Assembly: GCA_043816955.1 (NCBI GenBank)
Contig: JBDRHL010000021.1
Location: 1 to 13,393 of the forward strand
DNA: 13,393 bases
DNA from: JBDRHL01 sp043816955
GTDB lineage: Bacteria; Planctomycetota; Phycisphaerae; Sedimentisphaerales; CAYZTY01
Direction of reading: 5' to 3'
Below the pieces are notes generated by a model, which worked only from the letters and a program-made list of their open reading frames with translations, made no database searches and was not told where the DNA came from. The position numbers were made by a program, and so were the translations under genes. Each line of letters opens with the position of its first letter. The stretch's first letter is position 1. Shown one piece after another: positions 13,261 to 13,393 of the stretch.

Positions 13261-13393
13261 GATTGTAAGGACCTGCGGATTTTGTGCGAAAAGAGGCTGG
13301 GGGGATTCAAACGATTTCGGATTTTGGATTTTCGATTTTGGATTGGGCGAAAAGAGGCTGGTGAGGGGTTGGGGATTACCGCTCTGGCTCCGA
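13251..13393 (+). repeat. Long direct repeat, copy 2, cut by the window end
   Basis: Begins in the last 21-bp unit (CCGTTGTAACGATTGTAAGG), passes GGACCTGCGGATTTTGTGCG and then follows copy 1 to CTCTGGCTCCGA at the final base. GCGAAAAGAGGCTGG occurs twice inside it (from 13287 and 13348). Since the sequence ends within the matched region, the true right boundary is unknown. Confidence 0.85.

Noticed and set aside
13047..13310. 87-residue - strand frame with a seven-residue period
   Set aside because: The period comes from the 21-bp DNA repeats; the frame overlaps the orphan gene and has no start signals or known fold.

Overview
The window looks like a piece of a planctomycete genome, most likely class Phycisphaerae, possibly a metagenome contig. 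Two secreted proteins end in dockerin-type calcium-binding repeats of the style common in that class. A third ends in a PEP-CTERM sorting signal. There are long loosely packed intergenic stretches and GC-rich palindromic repeats. The class assignment is inference from style, not from a marker gene.

Left part (1-3700, mostly + strand): the 3' end of feoB, broken by an apparent one-base deletion near 143, is followed by an almost gene-free stretch that holds a good promoter at 641-670. This reads into two secreted proteins that share an aromatic-rich N-terminal region. The first ends in PEP-CTERM. The second lacks that signal and carries a GYWKH-type C-terminal region. A strong hairpin ends the pair. 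Next come two gene remnants, a + strand 5' fragment and a - strand 3' fragment, lying against the 3' end of a tRNA-Leu(CAG) gene that has its own promoter.

Housekeeping block (3600-6300, + strand): a possible 33-residue membrane peptide, rsfS (ribosome silencing factor), argS (arginyl-tRNA synthetase) and a YjbQ/UPF0047 gene are closely spaced and probably co-transcribed. A separate promoter at 6399-6427 serves a DUF438-hemerythrin protein, a likely di-iron sensor or carrier. It meets a - strand gene head-on at a bidirectional terminator (7510-7547).

Secreted and membrane block (7554-11975, - strand): a propeller-like secreted protein with a dockerin, a multi-spanning membrane protein, a single-span membrane protein, and a 531-residue secreted protein with two retropepsin-like DTG lobes plus a dockerin. 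The two small membrane genes are each preceded by the same promoter-like repeat element.

Right part (11976-13393): a strongly G/T-skewed, quadruplex-prone, repeat-rich stretch. Two copies of a repeat of about 100-160 bp bracket an FN3-type gene remnant, an AT-rich membrane-anchored orphan gene, and five tandem imperfect 21-bp units. The second copy runs exactly to the last base, so the sequence probably stops there because assembly broke in a repeat. No complete new multi-gene system (defence, secretion or biosynthetic) is visible. The most distinctive items are the two-lobed DTG protein with dockerin, the repeat-bracketed orphan gene with its 21-bp array, and the repeated promoter-like element.
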